DNA of 64,000 nt from Varanus komodoensis (Eukaryota; Chordata; Lepidosauria; Squamata; Varanidae). This document shows positions 38,321 to 50,700 of the stretch, in pieces. Positions within the stretch are counted from its first letter, which is position 1. Each line of letters starts with the position of its first letter. Position numbers and translations under genes: made by a program. The DNA lies in NCBI RefSeq assembly GCF_004798865.1, contig NW_025335587.1:4816353-4880352 (forward strand). The letters are read 5' to 3'. The notes below the pieces were generated by a model that saw only the letters and a list, made by a program, of their open reading frames with translations, was not told the DNA's origin and ran no database searches.

Positions 38321-38984
38321 CACAGTCCTTTAGACTGGAGTGGATCTTATGAAACTCCACAGATTCCTGATAGGCAGACATGGCCTGGTTTCGTAAGAAA
38401 TTACAGCTGATAGAAGTTACAGTAGGTGTCCTCTTTTACAGCTTGAAGGATTGTCCTGTTCAATTGCAGTTTAAAAAAATGCAGGATAAAGGTTGGGTCT
38501 CCAACCTTTTGAATTGGTGGGCACATTTTGAATGTTGACGGTGTCATATGGCTGTTCTCATAAAATAGCCAGCATGGAGGGGACCTGCTCATTAATAAAA
38601 TGGCTATGCAGGACCTGGCTGATCACAAAACACTCATTTCCTAGAAGGTAAACTAGTTACACAAAAAGTAACCATGTAGAAGACAGAGTGAGCTTTAAAA
38701 TGCAAAGCCACTCTTTTCAACCCAAATAAAGATGGCGCTAAGGTAGACATTTGGTGTTTTCCTGGCTGTTGTGCAGTTTTTCCCCCTTCTAAAATGTCTG
38801 AAGTGCCTCTCTGAAGGCTTAGTTACTAGTGCTTTAAGCTAAAATATGCTGACATTTTGAAGCTGCTTCTTTTGCCTTCACTCCCAACCACCATTGGAAT
38901 GTCACCCCCAATAGCTTCTCTGAAGTGTTCAACAAGGTTGCACAAGGTTCAACACTCCTTATTTAGCTACAGATACCCTCCCCT

Positions 38985-39065
38985 CCTGATGCATTTGCAT
39001 CACTCAGGGTGGCTTACAATTAAAACAAAACCTGATACAATAAATAGCAGCATAAAAAACAGGAA
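38985..39065 (-). mobile_element. Possible LINE (L2-type) 3' tail remnant
   Basis: CACTCAGGGTGGCTTACAAT, followed by AAAACAAAACCTGATACAAT and a further A-rich run, resembles the reverse of the L2 end at 6985-7090 (GGGCGGCTTACAACAATAAG followed by AT-rich tail). Short and weak. Confidence 0.35.
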
Positions 39066-41370
39066 CAGGCTCTCAAAGAAACTATTATATGATGAGGGTT
39101 TACCATGTAAAAGGTATCTACCCTGCAAGACAAGTGGTTGCTAAAACTGGAACATCTTAATTAGTTGGTGAAAAATAGCAAGAGATGTGTCAAACAGATC
39201 TCACAAGTTAGGCATCCCATGATCAACCTTTTACAAAGGCTACCTTCCTTTTTTTCCTTGACCGATTGTTCTCACCTATGGGTGGCACATAGAGATTAAC
39301 ATAGGAAAAGACTGCTCCTTGGGTACCAGGACTTGAGACATTTATGGCTCTAAGGGAAACACCTTTACATTGAAAGATAGAATATAAAGCAGTAAGTAAA
39401 TTTTTAAAAGACATTCCTACAGCATCAGGTCAGAATGGTGGAAAATCCATCCACAAAAGTCAAGCTGATTGCGATGTCAAAGAACTCCCCACCCTACCCC
39501 ACATTCCAACCAGCAAGGCAGACCTGGCAGCCAAATTGCTAGCATGTGCAAACTGTATGGAAGTCAGGCTCACAATGCTAAAAAGTGCTGCAGCAGTATG
39601 ACTGCTCCTTTTACATTACTTCTTTCTTCACACTTGGGCCCATCATTTGGGGAATGCCAAAACTAACCTGTTCAATACCTTTGAAAAATACTGTATCATA
39701 AACACATACACCTCTTAAAATGTTTAGGAAGCTTTACATGTGGATATAAGGACAGAAATAGTGTTAATTGAACATGAAGTGGGATTTTTAACTTGACTGC
39801 TAACTATACAAGAAAATAATTTCACTTTCGTTGCTCCAAAGAAATGGAAACGTTTTTCTTTGCAAGGTTGCATATGTGCAATAGCACTAGCATGTACAGC
39901 AGAGGTGCAGAACCTCTTTCAGTTTGTGGGCCGCATACCAACAATGGTCAGGATGAAAATTTAAAAAGGGGCAGGGCTAAACCACTAAGCAGGTCAGCTT
40001 ATTTTAATTTAATGTTTGTGGCAAGTAACTAAGCCTTAGGGGAGGCATGCTGATGTTTTAGAATTAGGTGAAACTACACAGAAGCTGGGAAATCATCAAT
40101 ATGATTATGATTGATAGGTGGGGGGGATAGGAGTGTGGTCCTCTAGGGAATCCCTGGGGTTTACTGAAAGATTTAAGTGGAGGGTAGCTCAAGATTTGAC
40201 TATAGCAATATTCATAAATGATTGATGCTTTTAATATCCAAGTGAGATTTAGGTTTTATATAAATGGACTTAGACAATGTGCAATAAATTTATATTTTCC
40301 TTTTAATTTTTATGTCTTTTCTGAACCATCTTGTTGTAACGCATGCAGAAAAGTAACTTTAATGACTATGACTTTGGCAACCAAAATAAAATAAATAGCA
40401 ACTTCTATAAATGTCACACAGCCCTTGGCCTGCACTGGGGGTGGTGTTGGTGAGAGGACTCACAAACTGGGGATAAATCAGATTGAAATCATGTGAATTT
40501 TACTGTATATACCATGTGGCCTTATGGGACTGGTCTGATTCTAAAAGTACCCATCAGATTTTCTCCATCTGTTGTAATCAGGGTATGCCTATTACACAAG
40601 TCTGCAATTTTATCAATACTAATACAGGATTTGGAACAGACAATAATATTTAATGTTTTCAGAATGTCAGGTGGAGGATATGTTAAGCTCACTTAAATTA
40701 GAAATAAGGGATTAAAAATGTGCATGGCAAATGGGAAGAAGGGTTTGAAATCCTGACCTGTAGAAACTGAACTGTTGCACTAGCATTTGTCAGCTGGTTT
40801 GCTCCCTAACCGTTGTCTGGATTCACTTGTGCATGTAGGCCATTTGCCTTTCTACATGTAAAGGAATCAACATGTATGCAACATGACCTGTAGACAAAAC
40901 CCTGTGTGTAAAAATACTTTGGACAGTTGGTCAGATCTGGGGGTCCTCTTGGTAGAGAGCCAGAAGGCTTCCTGAGGAGTACCAATTTGCTTGGGAATCA
41001 TATTGTGGGCCTGTTTTTGTGTTGGCTAGCAAACTGCTGTTTAGAATAGATTCTAGCACTGAAAAGCAAGTGTAGTATTTTTATTCCATACATTTGGCAA
41101 CTTCTCACACTGCTGGATGTAGAAGGACCAAGACCATTGCAAAATTTTTAAAAAGCACAGCATATCAGACTTGATCTTTGGGATTCTTTCCTCCTATGAC
41201 AAGGCCAGTAGCCGAGTATCCCAGTTTTAAGATTATTCATCACCATCATCGGGAAACATTTCCACACCACAGAAAAGCTGCTGCTGAGAAGTAATCACCA
41301 TGGGAGCACCAGCTGTTGCCCTGGATCAACTCCAAAAGAGCAGCCTCCAAAGACATCATTATTATGTAAC

Positions 41371-41507
41371 ACCCTTCCTCATCCCAGCATCTTTCCGACG
41401 GTTTGGACTTCAGCTCCCAGGATACCTGACCTCTAACTATGCTTCCTTGGAATTATAGAAAATTCAGTCCAATATACTGGTGGACACCATGTTAGGGAAG
41501 GTTGCTC
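41371..41507. repeat. Palindromic hAT-like MITE, 'AACTCCCATCA' family
   Basis: ACCCTTCCTCATCCCAGCAT, GGTTTGGACTTCAGCTCCCA on the left; GTGGACACCATGTTAGGGAA with GGTTGCT on the right. Decayed but in the same order as the other copies. Confidence 0.45.
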
Positions 41508-42104
41508 TAGCAGCAACCTGCACAGAACTGCACACAACTGCACAATTGGCCAGCTTGTTCCAAAATTACTGCCAACTGACAGCCATGCCTCTTGTGCACT
41601 GGAAGAGAGTCACAAAATAACTACCAAGTGTAGGCATATAGGATTAGCAACTTTCATATATACCTTTGCAAGTCTGCTCATCTGTATACATTCATTAGAT
41701 AACGTATTTTGCATGTGAATTCCTGGCTCAACAGGACTATTTTGGACTCCCCCCCGACAAAACAAACAGTGATTATATTTCTTTGAGCAGCATATTCCCA
41801 TGCCATGTCACAAGCTACTTGTGAAACTCCCTTTAAATTTCAAGAAGGGCTAGGAAAAGGAGAAGTGTAGTTTGAAGACAAGATCGAAGTTCTCTCAAGC
41901 TACACTGAATTAATTACATGGTCCATTGAATCCAACCTGCAGAATTAGAAATACTAGAGGATCCGAGGTTACAGTACCCTTGGATTAAAATACCCTTTCT
42001 TCACAAGCATTAAGGTGCCACCATGGATACACTGGTCATCCAAATTTTACATGAATGTAATGACCTTATTGCAACAATGCCACAAAGATTGCAAAACAGT
42101 TAGT

Positions 42105-42233
42105 TTATACAGTTATATGTATTTTATATTGTTATTTATGTATTTTATTTATTTGTAAGCCACCCCGAGGCTTCGGTGAATGGGGCGGCCTAGAAATTTT
42201 CTAAATAAATAAATAAATAAATAATAAAACTAC
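42105..42233 (+). mobile_element. L2-clade LINE 3' end (severely 5'-truncated)
   Basis: TTGTAAGCCACCCCGAGGCT, TCGGTGAATGGGGCGGC and an (AAAT)n tail match the last bases of the L2 at 6943-9079 read on its coding strand (GTAAGCCGCCCCGAGGCTTC) with few changes. The tail (AAATAAATAAATAAATAAAT) ends at about 42233. It could also be the tail of a SINE that borrows the L2 3' end. Confidence 0.75.
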
Positions 42234-42754
42234 AGGTTATTGTCCTCCTTGGCCAAGTGGTATTAATCTCTATTTCACAGTATGTTGTATTCCTGCTCCT
42301 CTTGAATATCTAATAGAAAGGTACACTGAAGTTTTTACTTCTTAAAGAACATAGGTGCTCTGTCTGGAGGTCTGAAGATATGTAAAGATGTAATAACGAG
42401 AATTACAAGCACCTATTTCTAGGAGAAGAATTAGAAACACTTAAAATTGCTGCCACAATCTTGCCCTACAGAGAGATTCTTTTACTGACAAATATTATAC
42501 AGTTCAAGTTACCCTTTCTTTTTGCCTTCAGTAGCAAGGAAGCGATGTGCTTAAATCTGTGGAAAGGAATGTGAGGCTGGACTCTAAAATTCAACAAACC
42601 TATTAGGTCTGTAAGGGGCAGTAAGCTGTGTCTTCAGAATGAGAATGTGATCAAGGGCCATATGCTCTCTGTGCCAGGGCTTCTGAACTCACTGCAGTCA
42701 TGAGAAGCAGACGACAGCTCCTACGGCAAATCACCAGTAACAAGCAGCAAGGGA

Positions 42755-44724
42755 CTGAAATCAAATGTTTATATTTATTACAGCATGATGGGAAGAGAGA
42801 GTCGAGGGGGTCTTGATTCATTTTTTAAAAACCATCCCAAACCAATGAAGACAATAATTTAGCTATCATTTTAATACAATGAAATCTGTCAGTCATCCCT
42901 TAAAAAACCCAAAACAAACAAAAATCCAGTAAGGGTGCTGCATTAGCAATGGGACAACTCTTGTGTTGATGGCTGGTCTTTTAAAAATATTATCCTGACT
43001 GTAACTGTGAAACTGATCATTTGCCCCCACCCCCCATCTTTCTACAGAGAAAACAAAATTAAAATGCCTTAGAAAAGGCAAACATTAAAAAATCATTGTA
43101 CTATTAAAATAGTTCATATAATATCACATGGTTTTCATTTTCAGTCAGAATAAAAACAAGCCAATCCCCCCCCACAAAAAATTCACAAAACAAAACAAAA
43201 CAAAACCAAACAAAAACAAAAAAAACAAAAAAACATTTCATTAAGGGGTGCGGAAAAAAGACATCCCTTTAATAAAACATTATCAACAAATATCGTACAC
43301 AAACTACAATGTATAATAATTACTTTTCTTTTCCCTCGCTTCATTTTAGAACCAGACTACAAGGTAAGAAAAAACACTGAAACAAGATACAATGTTCTCA
43401 AGAATCCGCACAAAGGTAGGTAAATCCAGGGGAAGATAATATTTTACATAATATGAAATACATAGATCAGAAGTGAAGTTTTTCTTCTTTTTATATAAAA
43501 CAAAGACCAGCTACAAGGGAGTGTAATGTACAGAGATCCCAGGACTTGCGAGTTTCACTATACATGATGCTTTTCTGTAGTCACCTCTACCATGAGATGG
43601 TAAGGGGTTTTTTTTAATTATTTTGTTTATAATTACAGAGTTGTGGGGGAGGGAGAGAGAGCCTACAGAATAGCAAGTATACATTTTAACAACAATAATT
43701 ACTTAAAAATATCTCCATCCAGTTCCAGAGCATATACAGTGAAACCCTAATAAGATCACATCGTTTCATTAAAAAACAAAACAAAACAAAAAACCAAAAC
43801 AGATGTTAAGCTTGCGCTCACAGTTTTCGAGTCCTAGATCAAGTTTTTAAACGCCTTTTCTTTTTATTTCTGGTGGACTAAAACCTCCCCAAGATTTGAA
43901 AAAAAATCCCAAGTACCCTAACCCTCCACACCCTATCCCCAGGAATTTTGACACTTTTAGTTTTGCAAAAGGGTAATTCATAACATTTCTTTGTAACTCT
44001 GGGAGGAGGACGAGGGAAAGGGCTAATACAGTGCATGCCACAGTCACAGATATCAAGATCACAATTAAACTTTTGGAGGATGTGATCCTACAAGGGGGCC
44101 AGCTGCATTACAACTTAGAAGGAGGCAGAGGAAATATTTTCCACTTGAATCTTCTTGCTGGAGAAAGTGTGCTGCAAAACACCAAACTGAAAAAACCAAC
44201 CAAACTAAAAATGGGTGGGGGGAGAGGGGAGGCCTTCTGAACAAAACCCACCAATTTATAAAAACTGTCCAGTTTTATTATTATTTTTAAATGGCTACAG
44301 AGACAACATGAGATTTCATATCTAGACTAGCTTCCTTGCGTAGCACAGCACAAACATACAACAGATTTAAAAGAATAATCAAGCAAAGGAGGTTGTAATT
44401 GGGTGCTAGAGGCTTTCATTTGTTTCCAAAAAAAATCAACAGCAAAAAGTGTCATGTACATAGAATAAATCCTTCCACAGAAGAAGGATCTTGTCATGTC
44501 TTGAAATATTTTAAAGATTTGTCCTTCATTGTTTTATGGAATAAAAAGTTCAGCCTTTTTATTGCATGAAACTAAAAATCAGGGGTGGGTCCCCGGCTCT
44601 GTACGTCTCCCTGCCAAACACACACCTAGCTTCTCTTCTTGCATAATTTCTTGAGATCCTCCAAATGGCAGCTGACTTTTTCTTTATCCTGGAGAAGAGG
44701 ATGTGGGGTGAGGGAGGAGGGAAA
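42755..44724 (-). other. SSBP3: SSBP3 3' UTR
   Basis: Minus-strand sequence after the SSBP3 stop (44727-44725). The AATAAA at 42779-42774 (TTTATT on the plus strand, in ATATTTATTACAG) is the best-placed polyadenylation signal and would give a UTR of nearly 2 kb. The stretch lacks recognisable interspersed repeats, unlike the DNA on either side, which fits a constrained UTR. It contains a (CAAAA)n-like run at 43185-43235 on the plus strand. The true end is not proven. Confidence 0.55.
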
Positions 44725-47700
44725 TCACACACTCATCGTCATGCTGGGAGAATACTGCATGAGGAGGGGAAGGGCAGTGGGGGAGAAAAAGAGAATCACA
44801 GAGTAAGAACGAGGAAGAACAAGACCAAAATGTAAATGCTGCGGAAGCTGAGAAAATGGCACATGAACGAAATGTGGGCTTATGAAAATGATAAAGAAGC
44901 ATAATTGGCTTCAATAAATCAGAGAGCTAGAATATGTTACAGACTAATTTATTGTGACATAATCATTCCCATTCCAGAATTATCCTGTAGCCAAGAGTGT
45001 GAGTGTGTGCACACACATGTGAAAGGGAGTGTAAAAAGTTCAGCCAGGCTGAAGTATAAGAGACATGTTTTTTAAAAAGGTAAAATTACACATCTATATA
45101 ATATTGTCAGGAAAAGGACAACACTCCCTATTCTTACAGGGTCTTCTATAATATGCATACTTTGCTGATCTCAAAGTGCCACTTATGATTAAGTATCACT
45201 CGGTCATGTAGCCACCACTGACAGAACAAATTCTACTAAAGTACATACACCCACTGATATATCACAAGGGGTGATTAGGTCATCTTCTATGGACACAGTA
45301 AAATACAGTTGGTGTTACTAGTTCCCTACCCCTTCTCTCTGTTCTCATCTAAATTTTGACTGCAAGTTCTTCAAGACGGGGACCTGATTTGGTTTATGCT
45401 GTTCTGTAAAACACCACATATATGGATGGAAAAAGAAGACAAACAAGATGGCCTCAATACATTGCGCTTTTCCTATATGAAAACTCCTGTGTAGAAAACA
45501 TCATGTACTTACATGTAGCTTGTCCAGTGTTCTCTTCTGTCCACACCTAAGTTCTGTTGTATGTTCAAGTGCTAGGAAACCACACACATTTCTATGCTGC
45601 TTGCCATCTGCCTCCAATATCATTTCAAAGTGGTAACCCAATTGCCTGCATTTGCCTCCAAATAGACTCAGTTTCTTTTACTTACATCATCTTGGTTTGG
45701 CACTATTTGCCCTCTTCTTGTTTGAAAGGTATGTCCAGACTGCAGTATTTTATCAAACACCCAAGTCTTTTTCCCTCTGCAGTTCTATTAGCTCCAGGAA
45801 TGTACTTTCTCTATATGTATTTTTCCCATAGCACCATCTCCCACTTCATGACTATTCTTCACTCATATCAGTGATTCTTCCTCAGAAATGAATTAAAAGA
45901 GGCTTAACAAGCTTTGTTGCTCAAACCCTGTCAGCATAAAGAGCTGGTGTAAGAATGACTCACGTTGTCATTTTGGAAGGAATGGAGGAAGTTCCCTCCC
46001 AATTCACCATCATCTCGTGGAGTGCCCGGGGGATTGCTAATGCCACTTATGTTGTTTGGAGAATTCTATGGACAAAACAGACCACATACACAGAGAGAGA
46101 AGTGAGAGGATGTCTTTCCGTTGTGCTGCAGAGAAGCAACTGCAACAAAACACATTGTTCCACAGTGAGAACAAATCAAAACAGTTAAACTGAAGCTTCA
46201 GTCTAGGAGGAAATCTAGGCCCTCACAAGAGCAGACAGCAAAAATGTCCTACTCTGGTGACTCAAGGATGGAAAACCATGGAAACTTTTCTGACAAAGCC
46301 TTGTCTTGCCACCCTAATACACCCAGTGTGGTTGGGTCTTGGCACTCCTCCCTGCCTTGTAGTATCCCTGGCATTCTGTCCATTGAAGCAAGAACAAGAA
46401 GTAGTCCCAGCCTAATTACAGCTAACAAAATGCAGACTTACTTTTGGAAGTCCATCTATGTCTCCTGACCCTTGTGAAAGAAGACCAAAAGGGGAAAAAA
46501 GTAGGCTGTTAGTGGGAAGAATTACATTTCTTTGCTCACAATCAGTGCTTCCTCATCCAGCCTATCCATTTGGTACTGCAGTGTTTAGTCCCTGAACTAT
46601 CATCCAGAAATCAGATGCTGCTGCAGGAAGGTATTGCTGGGCCTTCCGGGAAGCAGCTGGCAGTACATTAGTGAGCTGCAGGTCACAGCTGGGCTAATGC
46701 AAACCTCTTAACATTTGCCTCCAGAAAGGGACATACTGGGGAAGCCTCAGCTGCCATTCCTTTGCACACAGAACTCCTGGGAGCAGAGCCCAGCTCACCT
46801 TCCTGTACAGCACTAGAGAAATGGCCTAATCGAGTTGCTACGGCCGCGGCTCCCTCCCATGAGCTTCATGACACTGATCAAGATGGAGTACAGCACCTCC
46901 ACTTCAGCAAGATGTATAAGGCAAGCATAGGAGGTTAATGGGTCTTTCTGCTGCTTTAATTAAAACACAGACACCACAGTTAGGTTCATGACGCTTCTTC
47001 CCCTTTATCCATCAACAGCAGTCTGGCAAGCCTAGGAGTCTGACTAGCAGTCCTTGGGCCCAGGCTACTCTTCTATGCGGTGAGTGTTTGGAATGGCAAG
47101 GACATCCAAGGATTGGGGCCTGTGGATTCCTTACACAGAACAAGTCACAAGCCTCTGGGAACAAAGAGGATTCACAACACAGAGGACAAAACCACACACC
47201 GACAGAACCCTGTAGCTTATGAGGTCAGAAAACACCTGCTGCAGAATTTTGCACAGTACTAGGCTGAACGAACTTCCACTGTCTTGAAAAGATCCACACA
47301 TGGCATCTTCAGGCAACAGCTGAGCACAGCAGGGCCATTACTTATGCCTGTGATGAAACCCTTCCATGGTTCCCCCCTTCCCAATGTTTAATGCTGGGCA
47401 GCCACTGTCTTAATTTCCTGTATCACCCCAAAGCAGGGCATAAAGCATTGATGGAGATTACAGTGGCAGCTGTCTGGTGTAAGACTGGCCAGGAGTGAGG
47501 GCAAAGCACACTGGGCTGAGGAACAAAGGAAGCAGCCTGTCAGTGGGAGGGAGTGCAGGAGGAAGGGGAGAAGGAGGAGGTAAATCAGAGGGCCTCTTGG
47601 AAAGGTTCCCTGGGTCCGCAGACAATGTGCCCCAATGTGTAACCTCCTGCTAGATTCCCCAAGGCACTCTGAACCTGGACATAAGAATACCTTAAACAAC

Positions 47701-50700
47701 TGCTCAACTGCTTATGTGTTGATTTTCCTATAAAAATGGCATTCTGCACTAACTTAAAGCAATGTTTCCTACAAAATACCAAAAAGTAAAATTTAATAGC
47801 TATTTATGATCAAACTTTCTATGCAATTAAATCACAAACTGTGTAACAAGAATTTCTTTAATCACTGAAGAATTTGGATGTCTTTCATGCAGATGTTCCT
47901 AACTAGAATTAAACACAATAATCTTCCATTCATCTTACTGACAACATTTTCTGCTGTCTTACCTAATGAGCCATTCATGTGATGGGGCTCCATCCCACCC
48001 ATGCCTCCCATTGGGCCATCTGATCCAGGTCCCATTGGGAACTGAGAAAGGAAAAATAACACTTTCGTCACTCATGTTAATTAATATTGACATTTGGTAG
48101 ATTTACCTTGTATACTGGCAACCATAAGCTTTGGAACTTGGATGTCACCAATAGCTTGCAAACAAACTTTCTGAATTCTACATTTAAAAAAAAAATGCTT
48201 CAAGATCTTACAGGTTCTTCATTGTTCTACTGCACTTATCAACTGTGCTAGAGGTTGCAAGCGTTTTGCTGTCATGTCTACCTCAGTCCTTTGTATGTGG
48301 CATCTTGGTTCCGACCACCACAAACAGCTCTGCTCAATACAACTGCACATTCTCCAATTTGCTGAGAGAAAAAGCTAAAAACCAGAGAGTGCAAGTATGA
48401 ACAGCTTTACAAATCCTCAGCCTCTCAAATTCCATCTGCCAAAACATTTCAAAAGCCAGTCGCGATCCCTTTTGGCCCTATGCCATTTATTTGTATTCCT
48501 GCATTTCTTCCAGGAAAACACACACTGGGTTCCTTGATGGTCTTCTATGAGGTATGGGCCAGGACTAGATTTCTTTAGTTTTTAGGGACCGAACTACAGC
48601 AGCAATCTTCAGACCATTTTCTGGCCGTTTCACTTATTTGTTCCCTGGGATCATCCACCCACTTCTGCAAGCTTCTGCATCTACACTGCTTTGAAGGAGG
48701 TCATCTCAGAAACAGAGAGAATGCTCTTTTAGCAGTTATCCAGCTAGCAGCATTTACTGTGGTTCACCTTGAGACAGGATCATTGTAAAAGCTCAATTCA
48801 GAATCTGATGGTGATATTCAGTCATGGCCAAAGAGGCAGGAGAAACCTTGAAAGGCATACACTAGCGCTCCAAGTTTGGCTGATTTGGAGAAGCCAGGTT
48901 TAGATTCTTGGCCATCTGCTGAGCCCCACTGTACTGCAGTGGGCCTGCTGACAATCCTGGAACCTCTCATCTTCTCGTTACTACTCTTTACAGTCACTGC
49001 CTGCTTGCCTCCCTTCCTGAGCAAGTGAACAGGTAGGGAGAAGAGAAGCAAAAGCAGCAGCCACCACTCACCATGTCCCCTTCATCTGGGCAGTAGCATG
49101 GACTGAGCCCAGAGGGACAAGGCAAGCAATTGGGCAGTAGGAACAGCAGGGAGTAGGAGATGGGGCTCCACAGGGAGGGCATCCCCTTAGTGCCTTATGC
49201 CCAAGCCCTCCCCACCTCCCAATGGGGAGCAAGCAGTGTTGCAAAGAACAAATAAAGTAGCTGCAGATGTTTCCTAAAAACCTGGCAGGAAATATTCAGA
49301 ACAGCCTTGTGTAATTAGCTTCAGTCAAAGGGGCAAGGAAGACCAGAGCTTAAACTGCATCCCCTTTAAAAAGCCAGCAGTGTGTACGACACAGTCTTGA
49401 CCAGAGCTGCATGAACGCTACTGTTTTAATAAGCGTAAAAAATTAACAAAGTCGCTGAAGAGTTAATCACTTTTTGATGGTTTGTTTTATTTCTGTTTTG
49501 TAACAAATGGCTGAAATCAATTAAACTGCTTTACCCTCAACTGATGAAGTTAATTATGATTTGTTATGGTATCTGATATGTAAATTATTAGAAAGCAGAC
49601 TTACATTCGACCGACTGCCTCCAGGCGGTACGGGATTAATCATTGTGTAGATGTTGTCACTTGAATTTGTCGAATCTGTAGAACAGTAAAACCCACTAAG
49701 TCAGGGTGATTAATTCATTTCTTAATTAAAACAAACTCATGCCACTTGAACTCATTCTTTTGTATTTTATCACCTAAAATTCTCTCTAAGTACCACCATT
49801 TTCTGGCTAATTTGTATTTAATGAAGATTCACAAAGTTTTTAATCACAGAAATTCAACTGTGAAAAGAATCCTGCTACTAACCAAGGATATTGAGACTTT
49901 CTTGCCAGGAGAGATGTAGAACGGTAATTTTCTGCCATGTGTCACTTAACACCTCAAAATTAGCCAATGCAATTATCTTACTATAGCATCATATTTCTTT
50001 TCTTAAAAACATACACCCATGGATGATATTTAGCCACGTAATTTTTAAAAAGCAGGAGTCTAGATCAGTCATTAATGCTGGAAGCAATAGGAGATGTACA
50101 ATGTTTAAATCAAGCTGCATAATGTGAATGCACACAGAAATTACAGGGAGGCTACAGTGTTAGAACAAAAAAAAGAAGGGGGAGAGACCTCTGTCTACAT
50201 TAACATATGGATTGTTTTATTATGACCTAGTCTGAAATGTAGGTCAGAGTTCTCATAAAAATTCAGGAGCAGGAAGGCAGTGGTAATATTCCATTGTAGC
50301 TCCACCCCTGCAGCTGTGGTACACCACCGTTACATGCAGCATGGCTACCTCCCCAAAGCCTCCCCACCCCCTTTCTTTTTACCACTGACACATACAGTGT
50401 GTAGTAAATCACCCTTGCAGGCCTGTCAGGAAAATTCACCAGCCCTGACATTGACTCTCTCTCTCTCTCTTCTCCTCCTACTTTACAGTGAAGAAAATAG
50501 GAGGCAGGGAGCAGATTCTACATGGCCTTCTGGGGAGGTAGATGGAGGAGGAGGAGAGTGCTTGGTGAGCACCTCTGCAAAATGGTACTGAGAAACCACC
50601 TTGCATGTCAACATAATGAATTTAGCAGCATCCCAACCTCAGTGGCTGACAACAGAAAGAGCAGTCCCTTGGCTTTCCTACATGTAACACTGGATAATTT

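Larger units (their letters stand above)
33241..42754. other. Intergenic region between converging MRPL37 and SSBP3
   Basis: About 9.5 kb with no exon I can support. It holds two palindromic MITE copies (34672-34791, 41371-41507), a 'CATGGCTTG' repeat (38140-38320), short LINE-tail remnants (38985-39065, 42105-42233) and otherwise unique-looking AT-rich DNA. Open frames here are short and unlike known families. Confidence 0.5.
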
